Below, in pieces: positions 4,426 to 6,326 of a DNA stretch of 6,326 nt. The notes under the pieces were generated by a model, which was given only the letters and a program-made list of their open reading frames with translations, did not search any database and was not told where the DNA came from. Where the stretch lies: contig JAIWOE010000206.1 of the NCBI GenBank assembly GCA_020217165.1, forward strand, positions 1-6,326. Direction: 5' to 3'. Numbering within the stretch: the stretch's first letter is position 1; every line of letters begins with the position of its first letter. The translations under genes and the position numbers were made by a program. This DNA is from Desulfovibrio sp. Its GTDB lineage: Bacteria; Desulfobacterota; Desulfovibrionia; Desulfovibrionales; Desulfovibrionaceae.

Positions 4426-6326
4426 ATGACGGTCTCTGCGGCCCAGTCTCCCCTGGCCAGGGTGCTGGCCATGCTCCGGGAGGCGCATGTGTCCGGCGGC
4501 AGGCGGCTGGCGGCGGAAACCATGCTGCTGGTGGATCAGGCCCTGGGTTTTCTCCACCAGGCTGATCCAGCCTCCCCGGCCACCCCCATGCAACGCCGGG
4601 AACTGGCCTTCCTGCTGGGCGGTCTGGCCAGGACCACCCGGGAGGGCACCGTCCTCAAATTCTGTTTGGAGCGTCTGCCTCGCGTGGGTGCCTGGGGAGA
4701 AGTGCTGGCCATGCACGCCATGCAGGAAACCCCGGTACCACGGCAGACGACGGCCAGCGCCTTCCGCCAGTTGCCCACGCCGATACAGGTGCGCCTGGCC
4801 AATCGCATGCTGCTATTGCCGGGCCTGGAGCGTGAGCAGACGGAATGGGCCCTGGAGGCCGTCCGGCGAATACAGGTGGAGGATCCCGAAGAGGTCCTGG
4901 TGTTTCTGGAACAGCTGGAGGCGGCCGGGGCCGCCCTGGCCTGGCCCGTGCAACGCGAGTTGCTGCGCAGCCGGTTTGGCATCTGGCTGGGAAAATTATT
5001 GAATCTACCACTGGAAAAAGACCAGACAGCCTACCTGACCCGCACGGTGCATCTGCTGGGCGTGCGTAGTCTGGCCGCGGCCCTGGCCCGGCACATGCCC
5101 AGGGCGGAAGTCTCCACCCTGGTGCGGTTTGGCCGGCTGGCCCAGGAGATCTGCACACCAGAGGAAACGGCCGTGGCCTCCCTGGTGGAGGCCATGCTGC
5201 GCCACCCTGCCCGGGAGGTGCGCCTTGCCGCCCTCCAGTGTCTGGTGGGGTGGGAAAGCCCCGGGGCGGCAGAGGCAGCGCAGTCTTTGCTGGCTTCGTT
5301 CCCCAGGGATCGCTCCGTCATCCTGGCCGTTCTGCTGCGAGGCGCACCGGCCCTGTGGCGTGAGGCGGTGCAGGGCCTGCCGCAGGTGGAGCAGGGCGAT
5401 GCGCTCCTGGATGCCGTCTGGATTCTGGCCCGAGGCGATGCCCCGGGGCTGGATGCCGCACAGCAGCGTCTGCGCGCCGCCGGCACCGGTGTCGCCGCCC
5501 GGGATCTGGGCATGACGGACATGGCCATGGTGCTGGACGGCCTGGCAGCCTGGCGCCAATCCGCCAGCCGCTGGGTGCTGGATATGCCCTGGCCGGATCC
5601 CGTGCCGGCCACGTCCTTGCCCATGCCCTGCCAGACGGGGCGGGGAGCGCCAGCCCAGTTGGGCCTGGCGCCAGGATGTCGGGAATCAGGCACGGTCTTT
5701 GCCACCCGGCAGCAGGAAGGGGCGGACCTCTCCCGCGCGGAATTCGTGGACTGCACCTTCACGTCCTGCCGGCTGCCGCGGGTCTTTGCCGAGCAGACAC
5801 GCTTCGTGCGCTGCCAGTTCAAGCAGGTGACCTGCATGGGGGGCGAATTCCGGGAGGCACAGTTCGTGGATTGCCGCTTCGAGGACTGCATCCTGGACGG
5901 CGCCACCCTGGAACGCGTGGCCCTGGTGCGCTGCCAACTGGTGGGCGTCAGCCTGGCGGGATGCATCTGGGACGCCTGCCGCCTGGAGGAGTGCCGCCTG
6001 GCGGCCTGCGATCTCTCGGGGGCGCGTCTTGAGCACGTGGTCTTGCAGGCCGTGGGGCTGGTGGCCTGCTCCCTGTACGCCGGCCGATGGTCCCGGGTGC
6101 GGGCCAGGGCCGTGGAGTGGATCCAGTGCTGCATGGAGGGGCTGGCCATGCGGGAACTGGACTGCGCCGGTGGCGTGATGCTGGCCTGCGATCTGGCAGG
6201 CGCCTCCCTGGACCGCCTGCGCAGCGACGTCCCGGCCCTGGCCGACTGCGCCCGGCTGGCCGAGGATGCCCGGCTGGACCAGGCCGCAGCCGCCGGGGCG
6301 GCCTATGCCACACCGCCGCCGGCCCT
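4426..6326 (+). CDS. HEAT-like and pentapeptide-repeat protein, 3' end outside the window
   Basis: The frame is open from ATG 4426 to the window end (633 full codons, no stop), so the gene is partial at its right end. Residues 1 to about 390 are Leu/Ala-rich helices in a repeating pattern that resembles HEAT or other alpha-solenoid repeats, for example around VRLAALQCLVGW. A Pro-rich connector with two Cys covers about 395-430. Residues 433-597 are 33 unbroken pentapeptides, mostly with Leu, Phe, Trp or Met at the centre (ADLSR, CTFTS, CRFED, CDLSG). This predicts a right-handed quadrilateral beta-helix, usually a protein-interaction or structural scaffold. Sixteen cysteines lie in this stretch, 13 at the small inward-facing position two before the centre. 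An Ala-rich tail begins after about residue 600. No signal peptide or membrane helix is seen. The gene lies 12 bases after, and in the same frame as, the HD-GYP gene, with no convincing ribosome site, which suggests translational coupling. An alternative start is ATG 4471 with a weak AGGG upstream. The biological role is unknown. Confidence 0.85.
   Translation, partial: MTVSAAQSPLARVLAMLREAHVSGGRRLAAETMLLVDQALGFLHQADPASPATPMQRRELAFLLGGLARTTREGTVLKFCLERLPRVGAWGEVLAMHAMQETPVPRQTTASAFRQLPTPIQVRLANRMLLLPGLEREQTEWALEAVRRIQVEDPEEVLVFLEQLEAAGAALAWPVQRELLRSRFGIWLGKLLNLPLEKDQTAYLTRTVHLLGVRSLAAALARHMPRAEVSTLVRFGRLAQEICTPEETAVASLVEAMLRHPAREVRLAALQCLVGWESPGAAEAAQSLLASFPRDRSVILAVLLRGAPALWREAVQGLPQVEQGDALLDAVWILARGDAPGLDAAQQRLRAAGTGVAARDLGMTDMAMVLDGLAAWRQSASRWVLDMPWPDPVPATSLPMPCQTGRGAPAQLGLAPGCRESGTVFATRQQEGADLSRAEFVDCTFTSCRLPRVFAEQTRFVRCQFKQVTCMGGEFREAQFVDCRFEDCILDGATLERVALVRCQLVGVSLAGCIWDACRLEECRLAACDLSGARLEHVVLQAVGLVACSLYAGRWSRVRARAVEWIQCCMEGLAMRELDCAGGVMLACDLAGASLDRLRSDVPALADCARLAEDARLDQAAAAGAAYATPPPA
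5722..6216 (+). repeat. Region encoding 33 consecutive pentapeptide repeats
   Basis: Read in frame, the 495 bases divide into 33 five-residue units without a single insertion or deletion. The DNA units are diverged, so this is an old protein repeat rather than a recent DNA expansion. A few units break the central hydrophobic rule (VFAEQ, VTCMG, VRARA, LDCAG), mostly with small residues or Cys. Confidence 0.88.

Noticed and set aside
1882..4716. A 944-codon open frame on the minus strand
   Set aside because: It lies opposite four well supported plus-strand genes and the spacer. It shows no recognisable domain, and its LLALL-rich part is just the complement of the Gln-rich repeat. Long antisense frames are expected in GC-rich DNA with strong codon bias.
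5031..6149. A 372-codon open frame on the minus strand
   Set aside because: It is the shadow of the HEAT/pentapeptide gene, Ser/Arg/Ala-rich with no domain, while the plus-strand frame shows an unbroken 33-unit repeat.

Overview
The window is GC-rich, densely coding DNA with five consecutive genes, all on the + strand. No rRNA, tRNA, CRISPR array, transposase or insertion sequence was found. A DUF362/ferredoxin protein and an HD-GYP protein with a DUF3391-like N-terminus, in this base composition, suggest an anaerobic Gram-negative bacterium. A sulfate-reducing deltaproteobacterium of the Desulfovibrionales type is my best guess, but this is inference and not shown by any marker gene.

Region 1 (1-2512) is a tight two-gene unit. 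A DUF362 protein with two [4Fe-4S] motifs (18-1127) overlaps by one base with a 461-residue protein (1127-2512). That second protein has an N-terminal SWIM-like zinc-finger motif, a Pro/Ala-rich linker, one transmembrane helix and an unrecognised C-terminal domain. The TGATG overlap implies coupled translation.

Region 2 (2513-3045) is a 110-base spacer with a T8 tract and a weak hairpin, then a small secreted protein (2623-3015). This protein has a signal peptide, two copies of a 15-residue Gln-rich repeat (a 45-bp DNA repeat), and a C-terminal domain whose six cysteines are spaced as a mirror image.

Region 3 (3046-6326) holds an HD-GYP cyclic-di-GMP phosphodiesterase with all expected metal ligands visible. 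Twelve bases after it comes a large gene that runs off the right end (4426 onward, at least 633 codons). Its product has an alpha-helical HEAT-like N-terminal part and a C-terminal run of 33 uninterrupted pentapeptide repeats. Those repeats carry 16 cysteines that fall in columns when the repeats are folded four per coil. A perfect 9-bp inverted repeat spans the HD-GYP stop codon and the region just before the next start.

How the genes work together is not established. A shared feature is the density of ordered cysteines in four of the five products (iron-sulfur motifs, zinc-finger-like motif, disulfide-type secreted domain, cysteine columns in a beta-helix). The HD-GYP enzyme suggests that at least the downstream pair is tied to cyclic-di-GMP signalling. 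The most unusual items are the cysteine-laddered pentapeptide protein, the symmetric-cysteine secreted protein and the membrane-anchored SWIM protein.
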